Shown here piece after piece: positions 1 to 8,400 of a stretch of 13,459 bases of DNA (within the stretch, counting starts at the first letter, position 1; every line of letters starts with the position of its first letter). Under the pieces are notes generated by a model. It ran no database searches and was not told the DNA's origin. It worked only from the letters and a program-made list of their open reading frames with translations. Origin of the DNA: Clostridia bacterium (GTDB lineage: Bacteria; Bacillota; DULZ01); assembly GCA_012520135.1 (NCBI GenBank), contig JAAYOX010000029.1, positions 1 through 13,459 on the forward strand. The letters are read 5' to 3'. Position numbers and translations under genes: made by a program.

Positions 1-329
1 CGCTTGTTTCCCAGCTAAAACCGGAGGAAGCTACGCATAGCATTCCAACAATCTTTACCCAGATGATCAGGCATAATTTTGTTTCGCAGTTGAAGCCCTC
101 AATCAGTACTTCCGTGAAGATAGGCCCGGTTTTTCAGGAACAACAGGTTATCAATAGCTCCACCTCGGTAACCGGTGAAAAGGTGTTCAGAACCCATTCT
201 CTGGCTCAATCCTTCCTGACCATATTGGGCAAGGTGGCAAATATCAGCCACATACCGGGCAGTAGGGAGCTTTTCTATTCCTCATCGAGGGAACAGTTGA
301 TCCGTCACTTTGTTGAAAAAAAGGGGGAA
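1..329 (+). repeat. Long direct repeat, copy 1 (714-bp offset)
   Basis: Positions 1-300 align without gaps to 715-1014 with 13 mismatches by hand count (about 96% identity). Positions 1-60 are identical to 715-774. Similarity fades after about 318. The copy probably continues upstream of the window edge. The offset of 714 bp is exactly 238 codons, so the reading frame is kept. It encodes a block containing the motifs SQLKP, FQEQQVINSSTS and HSLAQSFLTILGK. Confidence 0.93.
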
Positions 330-2390
330 GCTCATCAGCAAAGCATCTTTGATGCAAAGATCAGAAAGATGGACGGACCTCATCAACAGAGTATCCTCGA
401 TGCAGGTAGCCGAAAAGTGCCCGAGTATCATAAGCAGCACATCTCTGAGTCAGATATTAGCAAAGGGGCCGGATATCGTGGACATAATATCCTTGATGAA
501 GATATCCAAAAAGTGGCCGAACATGAGGGGCAAAATATCTTTGATGCAGATATCAGGGAAGCGGCCGTATTTCGCCGGCAAAGCATCCCTGACGCAGATA
601 ACATAAAAGGAGCCGAACATCACCGGCAAGATATATTTGATGCAGGTGCCAAAGAAACAGTCGTATCTCACCGGCAAAGTGTAGCTAAATCGGATATGCC
701 GGAAGTAGGGGATGCGCTTGTTTCCCAGCTAAAACCGGAGGAAGCTACGCATAGCATTCCAACAATCTTTACCCAGATGATCAGGCATAATTTTGCTTCG
801 CAGTTGAAGCCCTCAATCAATACTTCCGTGAAGATAAGCCCGTTTTTTCAGGAACAACAGGTTATAAATAGCTCCACCTCGGTAACCGGTGAAAAGGTGT
901 TCAGAACTCATTCTCTGGCTCAATCCTTCCTGACCATATTGGGCAAGGTGGCAAATACCAGCCACATACCGGGCAGCAGGGAGCTTTTCTATTCCTCAGT
1001 GAGGGAGCAATTGCTCCGTCATATTATTGAAAAGAAAATTGGAGATTATGGGCAAATCATCCCGGAAAAGGACAGCAAGCCCGGAGAAGTATTGGTTCGC
1101 AAATATGATGTTCCGCAACAATTGGCCGGGCAGCCTATTGTTCTGGACCTGCCGGACAATCTTCAAAAGACCTATGATAATTTTACCGGGTACTACCGGG
1201 CTGATGGAGGCGGGCTTATCTTTACTCAGCCTGTAGGCCGTCAGGACCACCCGGTCTGGAATCTGATTGAGAACCGATTACAGCAGAGTAATAAAACTAC
1301 TGTAGCCCAAAAACTCATAAATACCGGCCTTCTTAAAAGATTCGCAAAGAATTTTACAACAAAAAATGAGAATGTATTCAATATTAACCAAAATACTACA
1401 CTAAACCTTTCCGGGAACGTCACGGACCGGCGGTTTACTAACGATATCACGGTGCCCCGGTACCATAGGCTTGGAGATTACCCTTCCGTCCATGGCAGGG
1501 AACCTTCCGGCGTAGAAGGTCAAAACTCGCAAACGCCAACTTCATTAGGTGTGCAGGAACCTACTCCAGTGCCGACGGGGCAGTTTGTGGAGCCAACCGG
1601 ATACGTGTATCCGGTGGAGCATTTGTTTTTAAAAACTGAAGGAGACAGGCCTGCCGGAGGTAGACAAACCTCACCCGTGATGAATGTCGTCAGTGCTGGG
1701 CAAAACAGTATAACCAACCTAAAGAATGTAACTAGCATGGCTATAACACAGGTCAAGAATCAGGTTATCGGTAAGTTTCGCAGTTTCACTCACAAAACGG
1801 AGACCAATAAGCATACCAATTATTTGATCAACAGCAATATAGCGAGTATAACGGAATATCAGCGGGATTATTTAGCAGGTAATCAATCTCCCCAAAATAT
1901 TTCTACGGTGAATAGCCAGACAGATATTGATCACCGGGTTGCCATGGAGTCGCGTTTGCCTGACGGAACTCAAAAGGAACAGCCGGGAATGATCGGTAAG
2001 TCTATTCCATATGAAAGGGAGTTGATTAACCGGTTTGGCAATTTGATCTATGGTCCGAATTTGCCGCCGTCAGAGCATACCGACGGGCATACCGGAAGCC
2101 TGCTGACCGGTTCTGCCTCCGGTATTTCTGCAAAATCCTACAGTATTCCTGAACTGGAAAAAAGGGTACTGCAAGGGGAAGAGTTGCTCAGACAGGAACA
2201 GCGTAAAGTGACGGAGCTTACCCAAAAGCTAAAAGAACAGGAAGCCGTAATCTACAAGCTGAACAATGCCCATAGCCTGCTCCAGGAAGATGTGGCAGCG
2301 AAGATGAGCGAAAAGAAAATCAGGTCCATGGTGATGAAAGAGTTGAAAGCCAGGATAAGGCTTGAGAAAATGCGATACGGATTACAATAG
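3..2390 (+). CDS. Large repeat-containing protein of the CIS operon, unrecognised, 5' partial
   Basis: The frame is open from the first full codon at position 3 to TAG at 2388-2390 (795 visible residues). The first ATG, at 63, is an internal Met of a repeated block: the same Met recurs 238 codons later, and no ribosome site sits at a usable distance from 63. The real start is therefore very probably upstream of the window. Visible layout: a block of about 110 residues (1-329), eight tandem 16-residue repeats (330-713), a second copy of the block (714 to about 1032), a polar Asn/Thr/Ser/Gly/Pro-rich middle (about 1050-2130), a heptad-like coiled coil rich in Leu/Glu/Gln/Lys (about 2151-2310), and a basic helical tail ending in Arg/Lys/Met-rich sequence. 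No signal peptide or membrane segment is seen. I do not recognise the family. In PBSX-type operons the gene before the LysM protein is the tape measure, but the polar, repeat-rich composition argues against an ordinary one. A tail-assembly or tube-associated accessory protein is also possible. Confidence 0.85.
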   Translation, partial: LVSQLKPEEATHSIPTIFTQMIRHNFVSQLKPSISTSVKIGPVFQEQQVINSSTSVTGEKVFRTHSLAQSFLTILGKVANISHIPGSRELFYSSSREQLIRHFVEKKGEAHQQSIFDAKIRKMDGPHQQSILDAGSRKVPEYHKQHISESDISKGAGYRGHNILDEDIQKVAEHEGQNIFDADIREAAVFRRQSIPDADNIKGAEHHRQDIFDAGAKETVVSHRQSVAKSDMPEVGDALVSQLKPEEATHSIPTIFTQMIRHNFASQLKPSINTSVKISPFFQEQQVINSSTSVTGEKVFRTHSLAQSFLTILGKVANTSHIPGSRELFYSSVREQLLRHIIEKKIGDYGQIIPEKDSKPGEVLVRKYDVPQQLAGQPIVLDLPDNLQKTYDNFTGYYRADGGGLIFTQPVGRQDHPVWNLIENRLQQSNKTTVAQKLINTGLLKRFAKNFTTKNENVFNINQNTTLNLSGNVTDRRFTNDITVPRYHRLGDYPSVHGREPSGVEGQNSQTPTSLGVQEPTPVPTGQFVEPTGYVYPVEHLFLKTEGDRPAGGRQTSPVMNVVSAGQNSITNLKNVTSMAITQVKNQVIGKFRSFTHKTETNKHTNYLINSNIASITEYQRDYLAGNQSPQNISTVNSQTDIDHRVAMESRLPDGTQKEQPGMIGKSIPYERELINRFGNLIYGPNLPPSEHTDGHTGSLLTGSASGISAKSYSIPELEKRVLQGEELLRQEQRKVTELTQKLKEQEAVIYKLNNAHSLLQEDVAAKMSEKKIRSMVMKELKARIRLEKMRYGLQ
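330..713 (+). repeat. Eight tandem 48-bp units encoding 16-residue repeats
   Basis: Translated in the gene's frame, this stretch divides exactly into eight units of 16 residues (384 bp). The loose consensus is H-x-x-Q-x-I-x-D-A-D-I-x-K-x-A-E. The best-kept positions are Gln/His at 4, Ile/Val at 6, Asp/Glu/Lys at 8 and a charged residue near 13. The units are degenerate at the DNA level, so they are old or selected for amino-acid pattern rather than recently amplified. The fold is unknown. Confidence 0.88.
714..1032 (+). repeat. Long direct repeat, copy 2
   Basis: This is the second copy of the block starting at position 1, separated from it by the 16-residue repeat array. Mismatches are sparse until about 955 and then cluster towards the 3' end, where the copies diverge into different sequence. 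After this copy the protein continues into non-repeated sequence instead of another 16-residue array. Confidence 0.93.
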
Positions 2391-2423
2391 GTATCCGATA
2401 GGTTTCGTTGGTTACGCTACGAA

Positions 2424-2430
2424 GAGGAGG
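2424..2430 (+). promoter_or_regulatory. Ribosome binding site of the LysM tube protein gene
   Basis: GAGGAGG lies seven bases before ATG 2438. It decides this start over an in-frame TTG at 2408, which would add ten residues and has no Shine-Dalgarno sequence in front of it. Confidence 0.8.
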
Positions 2431-2437
2431 CGATAGG

Positions 2438-3127
2438 ATGTCTTTACAAATGGTGCAGGCCCTGGCAGCCAAGGCAATCAGCATGTTTGTCAAGCAAGAT
2501 GCGGTCATTATCAATTTGGATAGAAATGAACAGATACCGGTGCAGTTTAATCCTGCGGAATACAGTCTGGCTGAGGGTGCTGATTACGAGAACATACCCC
2601 GTCAGAACAGTGATTCGCCGGTTATAAACTTCAAGGGTGGTAAGCAGCCAAACCTGAAAATGTCTCTTTATTTCAATTCATATGAACCTTCCAGTACCGT
2701 TATTGATTTATCTGAGGAAAAGGACGTTTCCGAGCAGGTCGAGAAACTGGCTAAGCTTCGTCAAATCGATGGCACGGTTCACCGGCCGCCGTTAGTTGCC
2801 TTTGTGTGGGGCTCCCTCAAATTTATCGGCTTTGTTAAAAGCGTGACCGCTACTTATACAATGTTTGCGAAAAGCGGAAAACCCCTTCGGGCCAAAGTCG
2901 ATGTTGAATTCATCGGTGTACCCAATGAGGACGGTTCAAGGCGTAGTCCCTTTGAGTCCCCCGATCGAACAAAAATCCGCATCCTGTCTGAAGATGAGAG
3001 TCTGTGGAGTATCGCTCGCAAAGAATACGGCGATGAAAGCAAGTGGCGGTATATCGCTAACGCCAATGGAATCATGGATCCCCTTGACATTCCGGTGGGA
3101 ACTGTTTTGAAAGTTCCTGCCATCTAG
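2438..3127 (+). CDS. CIS tube/hub adaptor protein with C-terminal LysM domain (Afp7/XkdP-like)
   Basis: This 229-residue protein has an N-terminal CIS-tube-type domain (about 25-165). The pattern is typical: an early 'IPVQFNPAEYSL' stretch, then the 'LKMSLYFNSYE' strand, then 'PPLVAFVWGSLKFIGFVKSV'. The last 51 residues (179-229) form a LysM-like domain with the expected signature: an early ED-x-SLW-x-IA, a KW-x-x-IANANG core and a final PVGTVLKVPAI. In Afp/PVC and PBSX-like tails, LysM proteins at this position join the inner tube to the central hub or spike, and the LysM part is thought to act in assembly contacts or peptidoglycan contact. The gene lies 47 bp after the repeat protein and just ahead of the gpD-like gene, the canonical order. 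The size matches Afp7-type proteins. Confidence 0.9.
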   Translation: MSLQMVQALAAKAISMFVKQDAVIINLDRNEQIPVQFNPAEYSLAEGADYENIPRQNSDSPVINFKGGKQPNLKMSLYFNSYEPSSTVIDLSEEKDVSEQVEKLAKLRQIDGTVHRPPLVAFVWGSLKFIGFVKSVTATYTMFAKSGKPLRAKVDVEFIGVPNEDGSRRSPFESPDRTKIRILSEDESLWSIARKEYGDESKWRYIANANGIMDPLDIPVGTVLKVPAI

Positions 3128-3149
3128 GGGCTGAAAAGGAGAAAAGGTG

Positions 3150-4229
3150 ATGGGTGATTTGATGTCCGGCTCTTACAGCCATAAGGTGCTTGCGAACAAA
3201 TACGGTAACTTTCTTGTACCTGCCTATAAAGTCAAAGTGAACGGCATCGATACTATCACCACCATGAAGCTCGATGTTGAGGAATTGGTGGTCACCCTGT
3301 CCCTCAACGCTGCCAGTTCCACGATCATTAAGTTTGCCAATCTATATGATGAAGAATCATCTTCCTTCAAATCTGAAGTCAAAAATAAATTTAAGTTGGG
3401 GACCATCGTGGAGGTCGAGGTGGGTTATCTTTCCGATACTACTATGGTTTTTAAGGGCTATGTTGCAGGGCTGGGAGTTGAATTCGAGCGGTATCCTTTG
3501 CTGACGGTTCAGTTGATGGATGCCAGGCGACTGATGATGGCCTCCGGAAAAAAACAGCTGCTTCACGAGGTTAAGAATTACTCGGACGCCTTTAGAACAG
3601 TCATGAGTAACTATTCCAAGCTCTGCACACCTGTTGTTGACGCCACTGACGATAATTTGGAAAGTCCTTTGGCCCAGACAACTAATGATTATAACTTTGT
3701 GACTAAAGAGCTGATCGGAAAAGGCAAAGCTCCCCGGGAGTTTTTTATCTTGGGGGATAAGGCTTACTTTAGAAAACCAGCCAAAGTAACCTCTCCGGTT
3801 ATGACGGTTAAAAAAGGAAGAGAACTGTTGGCTTTTTCCATGATGGCCAGCTACCTGGATATGAAAGTAGTAGTCAGCGGATACGATGCCAAGGCCCAAA
3901 AAGCCATTATGGCAACGGCTGCAGCCAAAAGTCCCAGTAGTCAATCTTCTATTATTTCTTCTCCGCCGGAGATTTATTTTGTCGATCCCGATGCGGATAC
4001 CCCGGAAAAGGCCAAAACCAGGGCGACGGCTATCGCGGAGAGAGAAATTAAACAGACAATAACGGGCAGTGGCATGTTAGTTGGCCTGCCTGAAGTGGTG
4101 CCCGGCCGGTTTTTGCAAGTAGAGTCTCTGGACAGTATGGTTAATAAAAAGTACTACATTACGGAAGTCGTTCATACAATCGATACGGAATCCTTTACGA
4201 CCACTTTCGAAATAGGGGGATGGAGTTAA
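3150..4229 (+). CDS. Baseplate hub protein, phage late control gene D (gpD/gp27-like)
   Basis: This 359-residue protein resembles the gpD / VgrG N-terminal family (T4 gp27 role), which forms the trimeric hub that holds the spike under the tube. Supporting signs are the early strand-rich domain with 'PAYKVKVNGIDT', the 'VEVEVGYLSDTTMVFKGYVAGLGVEF' type strands, the 'LTVQLMDARRLMM' segment, and a C-terminal domain containing 'GSGMLVGLPEVVPGRFLQVE' followed by 'YYITEVVHTIDTESFTTTFE', which is classic for this family. AAAGGAG at 3135-3141 serves either GTG 3147 or ATG 3150. I chose the ATG at 8-base spacing; ATG 3162 is a further possibility. The stop overlaps the next gene's start as TAATG, so the hub and spike genes are probably translationally coupled. 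Confidence 0.9.
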   Translation: MGDLMSGSYSHKVLANKYGNFLVPAYKVKVNGIDTITTMKLDVEELVVTLSLNAASSTIIKFANLYDEESSSFKSEVKNKFKLGTIVEVEVGYLSDTTMVFKGYVAGLGVEFERYPLLTVQLMDARRLMMASGKKQLLHEVKNYSDAFRTVMSNYSKLCTPVVDATDDNLESPLAQTTNDYNFVTKELIGKGKAPREFFILGDKAYFRKPAKVTSPVMTVKKGRELLAFSMMASYLDMKVVVSGYDAKAQKAIMATAAAKSPSSQSSIISSPPEIYFVDPDADTPEKAKTRATAIAEREIKQTITGSGMLVGLPEVVPGRFLQVESLDSMVNKKYYITEVVHTIDTESFTTTFEIGGWS

Positions 4230-5002
4230 TGGGTATGTTTGAAGAATTGTTGACGCTGAATTCAGCTGTTGATGATAAAGTACACAGCGTTACCACCGCC
4301 CTGGTCAAGGAAAACTGGCATAAGGATTATCCAGGTATGGTCAAAGTGGAAATGTTCCTCGGTGAAGCCGGCAAGAACGTCACCGGTTGGATCCCGGTTA
4401 TGAGCATGTATGGCGGAAAGGATTTCGGGTATTATTCCCTTCCCGAGGTTGGGTCCGAGGTGGTGGTCGCCTTTAACATGGGTGATCGAAATTGCCCCAT
4501 AGTGATCGGAACTCTTTGGAACAACAATAATACCCTTCCTCCCGAAACGGCAGTCGAGAAAAATGTGATCAAGCGATTCAAAACGAAGGGTGGCTGCGAA
4601 GTTGTCTTCGACGACGAGGAGAACAAGCAGAAAATCGAAATAAAAACTCCCGGTGGATTCGGTATTATCATTGAAGACGAGGCCAAATCCGTCACCCTCC
4701 ACGATGCATCGGGAAAAAACGGGATCGTTATCAACGAAAAAGACGGTACGATACAAATTAAGGCAGATAAAAAAATCACCCTTTCAGTCGGGGGAAGCGA
4801 TGTGATTAGCCTTGACGGCACCGGAAAATCGGCAACTATCAAAACAAACAACGTGAAGGTTGAGGCGGTGCAGAACCTGGAGTTGAAAGGTCAGAGTGAT
4901 AAGATTGAAGGGTCAATGATAAAAATTAATGCCCAGGGCAGCATGGAGCTATCCTCCAGTGGGGTGACCCAGGTAAAGGGCTCCATGGTAAAAATAAACT
5001 AG
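4229..5002 (+). CDS. Baseplate spike protein (gpV / gp5 OB-fold plus beta-helix)
   Basis: This 257-residue protein has an N-terminal OB-fold of the gp5/gpV/VgrG type (about 20-100). Signs are 'YPGMVKVEMFLGE', 'WIPVMS', 'YYSLPEVGSEVVVAFNMGD' and 'PIVIGTLWN', the standard family pattern. From about residue 110 it is a run of short alternating strands (repeating K-I/V-x-I style, many Gly/Asp turns) that fits a trimeric beta-helix needle, ending in 'VKGSMVKIN'. Such proteins form the puncturing spike beneath the gpD hub. I chose ATG 4229, which overlaps the upstream stop by one base; ATG 4220 has no ribosome site and ATG 4235 is also possible. No lysozyme domain and no PAAR domain are seen. Hub and spike are separate genes here rather than fused as in VgrG or Afp8. 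Confidence 0.92.
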   Translation: MGMFEELLTLNSAVDDKVHSVTTALVKENWHKDYPGMVKVEMFLGEAGKNVTGWIPVMSMYGGKDFGYYSLPEVGSEVVVAFNMGDRNCPIVIGTLWNNNNTLPPETAVEKNVIKRFKTKGGCEVVFDDEENKQKIEIKTPGGFGIIIEDEAKSVTLHDASGKNGIVINEKDGTIQIKADKKITLSVGGSDVISLDGTGKSATIKTNNVKVEAVQNLELKGQSDKIEGSMIKINAQGSMELSSSGVTQVKGSMVKIN

Positions 5003-5029
5003 GCCTTATGCAGCCAAACGGAGGGACTT

Positions 5030-5455
5030 ATGAGGGAACGGGACATCAGTAAAGGGTTTTTAGGTACCGGTTTTAAGTTTCCTATTCAGGTGGATCCCAG
5101 CACAGGTAGAATGAAAACATCTTCGCACGAAGAGGATATCAAAGAAGCTATAGGCATCATCTTAAATACCCGTAAAGGGGAACGGGTGATGAATCCGGAT
5201 TTCGGCTGTGGTATACATGAATTTGCCTTCGGTACAACGGATTTCACTACCTTAAGTCTCATGCGCAAGGAAATCATTGATGCACTGGTCATGTGGGAAC
5301 CGAGAATAGATGAAATCGAGGTAACCATTGATGACAGTCAATCTGAAGCCGGAAAGGTAATAATTAACATCTCTTATGTGGTGAGGTCTACCAATAACCC
5401 ATTTAACTTGGTATTTCCATATTACATTAACGAAGGGTATGGAGACAACATCTAG
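5030..5455 (+). CDS. Baseplate wedge / sheath initiator, gp25-like (GPW_gp25 family)
   Basis: This 141-residue protein carries the gp25/TssE-type core: 'IGIILNTRKGERVMNPDFGC' at about 41-60, followed by GIHEFAFG, and the diagnostic Glu-Pro-Arg (EPR) motif at residues 90-92 in 'MWEPRIDEIEV'. In T4, T6SS and eCIS the gp25 homologue sits in the inner baseplate and templates sheath polymerisation, and the EPR motif is important for that role. GGAGGG at 5020-5025 precedes the ATG with four bases between them. The length matches the family. The gene lies 27 bp after the spike gene and just before the first J-like gene, as in Afp9-type clusters. Confidence 0.94.
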   Translation: MRERDISKGFLGTGFKFPIQVDPSTGRMKTSSHEEDIKEAIGIILNTRKGERVMNPDFGCGIHEFAFGTTDFTTLSLMRKEIIDALVMWEPRIDEIEVTIDDSQSEAGKVIINISYVVRSTNNPFNLVFPYYINEGYGDNI

Positions 5456-5481
5456 CTCATACATTGTGTTTTAAGAGTATT

Positions 5482-5488
5482 GGGGGTG
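5482..5488 (+). promoter_or_regulatory. Ribosome binding site deciding the GTG start of the first baseplate J-like gene
   Basis: GGGGGTG lies five bases before GTG 5494. The longer alternative, TTG 5464, has no purine-rich site at a sensible distance, and its extra ten residues look unlike a conserved N-terminus. Confidence 0.55.
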
Positions 5489-5493
5489 CCATT

Positions 5494-8400
5494 GTGAAGC
5501 AGCCGGAGCTTGATAGCAGGTCGCAAAGAGATATAATCGATAAAATAAAGGAAAATGCAGCCGCTTACACGCCTGAGTGGAGGATGGATGAGGACAATCC
5601 GGACATCGGTACAGCATTGGCCTTGGTCTATGCCAACATGTTTGCCAAGACGGTAAAGAATTTCAATAAGGTACCCATGAAAAATAAAATTGCGTTTTTT
5701 GATCACCTTGGCACGGAATTGCTTCCTGCTACTCCTTCGAGAGGATATGTAAAGTTTTCCTTGGTAAACGACGAAGTACCCGGCGTTGAAGTTCCTCTCG
5801 GTACCATTGTATCCGCCGATACTGATGACGATATAGGAGTAGTGGAATTTGAAACCACTGATGATCTTTATGTCACCCCCGCCCAGGTGAATGTGATCTA
5901 CCAGGCTAACGACAAAATCGATTTTATCGAAAAGCTGTATGATTCCCGGGAGGAGGAACAAGGCTTTTACGGGGAAGACAAGGAACTCCGGCTTTTCGAT
6001 TTCTCGGGCACCAATTTACAGGAACATACCCTTGTGTTTTCCCATGATGAGTTGCTAAACCTCAAGAAAAACGCCTGGATTGAATTGTGTTTTTACCAGC
6101 GGGATACCCGCTTGGTGCCGGAAGAACTCCTGCAACAGTTGGTTTTGGACGATAACGCCGGCATCGAATACTTTTCCGAAGAGGGTTATGTTTCTTTTGC
6201 GACAAAATCTGTCCGTGACGGAAAAATCCTTCTCTATAAAAACGAAAAGCAGCCTCCCTTTGCGCCCACGGAAATTGGGGGTAAAGAAAGTTTTGTTATC
6301 AAATTTACGGTGCATAACATTCATCCCTTTAAGGATATGGAAATAGAACGTTTTGTCATCAAGGCCAAAGGAGTAGGTATATCCTGCGACAGTATCAGTA
6401 GTGACGGGGTCGAGTGTAATCAGGCGCAGTTTTTTCCTTTTGGCGAGAGATTTAATCTCTATAATGAGGTGTATTTTGGTTCGGAAGAGGTTTTTTGCAA
6501 GAAGGGTGCCAGGATTAGCATGTCCTTTAATGTGGACTACGTGAGGATCCCCCTTGAATATAATGAGGCCGATGATGCCATCAATTGGGAGTGGGTTACC
6601 GATCGCTCCAACCTCCGGCCTACCCGTGAATATGATATAACCATTGATCAAGTCATCTGGGAGTATTACAACGGCAGCGGTTGGGCTCGCCTCTTCAGCG
6701 ATAGCAGTTACGCTGATCTGTTCAGTATCGATAACGGACCCATTGGCAAATACAAGACCATCAGCTTTGTTTGTCCCGAGGACATTTCCCCTATACTGGT
6801 CAACGCTGTGGAGACCTATTATATCAGGGCCAGGGTGCTGAAAATAAACAATCTCTATAAAATGACAGGAAATTACATATCCCCGGTGCTGACCAATCTC
6901 AGTTTAAGCTATGATTATATTGACAAATGGTTGATGCCGGAGCGGATTACCTCTTCAAACAATATGGAGACAATTGAAATGTCTGGGCAGGAGATGGTGA
7001 ATTGCGGTGGCTTTAAACCCTTCTCCCAGACGGGAATGGGCAAAGGGGCCGTCTATCTGGGGTTCGACGTGGCCCCCCAGGGTGCTCCCATCAAACTATT
7101 GGTTATCATGTGTGACAATGAGGAACAGGTAAATGCCGGCCTGCGCTGGGAGTACTATGCCGGCAGCGGTTGGCGCCCGCTTAACATGGTGGACGAAACC
7201 GAGGGCTTCTCGCGCTCAGGTCTCATAACCATCATGGATAACCGGCCTTTCGCCACAAAAAAGCTGTTTGGCGAGGAAAAGTACTGGATTAGAATTGTAG
7301 ATGAAAACGATTATTATGCCGGCGAAAATGCTGCATGTCCTTCTATCGAAAACCTCCATATGAATGTAACGGGAATTGTAAATGTAGACCAAAGAATAAC
7401 CGAGAGCTTCACCATGGAGATCTACCAGGAGGACATGACTTTCAAACTGCTTAACAATCGTATTATTGAAATAGCTGTGTATGTTAATGAGTTTGAAGAG
7501 TTGAGCGAAGAGCAACTGGTAAGTCTTAAGGCTAACCGGGAGGTTCGCTGCGTTTATGACGAAGCTGGCTTGCTGAAAGAGGCGTGGGTTAAATGGGAGC
7601 GGGTAGGTGATTTTCTGAACTCTTCACCCACTGATCGGCATTATATAGCCAACCCTACAGAGGGGTACATTCTTTTCGGTAACGGTAAATACGGGCGGAT
7701 ACCCGGGACCAGTAAAGAGCCTAATATCATGGTAGAATACAAAACCGGCGGCGGTCGCCGCACCAATCTTCCGGCAGGAGCCGTACAAAAGCTTGATCGG
7801 GCTATCGGTTTTATCAATCAGGTTTCAAACCCCACTGAATTATCAGGTGGCTATGACGTAGAGGCTTTGAGTGAGGCCATTGGGCGTAGTTCCGCTTTGT
7901 TGCGCACTCAAGGTAAAGCAGTTACAGCACGGGATTTCGAAGAACTGGTAAAACAGGCCACCCGCAATGTGGAAATGGCAAAATGCTTTGCCGGCTACGA
8001 CGGGAACGGTCATAAGAAGCCAGGTGCCGTTACTCTGGTTGTGCTCAGGAAAGATTACCGAACCAACAGAACCCGGTTTGCCTCCGTCAGGGAAGAGATT
8101 TACAAATACCTTGAGCAAAAGGTTCACGGAAACCTCATCGCTTTGAACAAGCTATTCATTATCGAACCAAAATTCGTAGAGCTAAGGGTTCGGGCAGAAA
8201 TCAGAGTCAGCGATATGAATAAAGTCTTTGCCGTCAAGAAGAGCGTGCAGGAGCGCCTCGATCGCTTCATGGATGTGGTAAATGGTAATTTTGACGGGAG
8301 CGGTTGGAAAATCGGAAGGTTGCCCAATGAAATACAGATTCGGAACGCCATCATAGACATTGACGGCATTGAGTATGTCAAAAACATTTTTCTTACTGCT

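Noticed and set aside
63..65. ATG as the start of the large repeat protein
   Set aside because: The same Met is internal in the second repeat copy, the frame is open upstream to the window edge, and no ribosome site lies at a usable distance (the GGAGGAAG at 23-30 is 32 bases away and is coding sequence in both copies).
330..713. 48-bp tandem repeats as a CRISPR-like or non-coding array
   Set aside because: Repeats are contiguous with no spacers, degenerate at DNA level and perfectly in frame with the protein, so they are coding repeats.
2378..2397. Possible terminator hairpin at the end of the repeat protein gene
   Set aside because: CGGAT and ATCCG pair, and the stem reaches seven pairs only with a bulge. 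There is no T run, and a strong ribosome site follows for the next gene.
3357..3944. 195-residue minus-strand frame opposite the gpD-like gene
   Set aside because: It lies wholly opposite a clear family member on the plus strand and has no recognisable domain or ribosome site; it is a shadow frame.
4229..5002. Tail lysozyme activity in the spike
   Set aside because: No lysozyme domain is inserted between the OB-fold and the beta-helix, and the length leaves no room for one.
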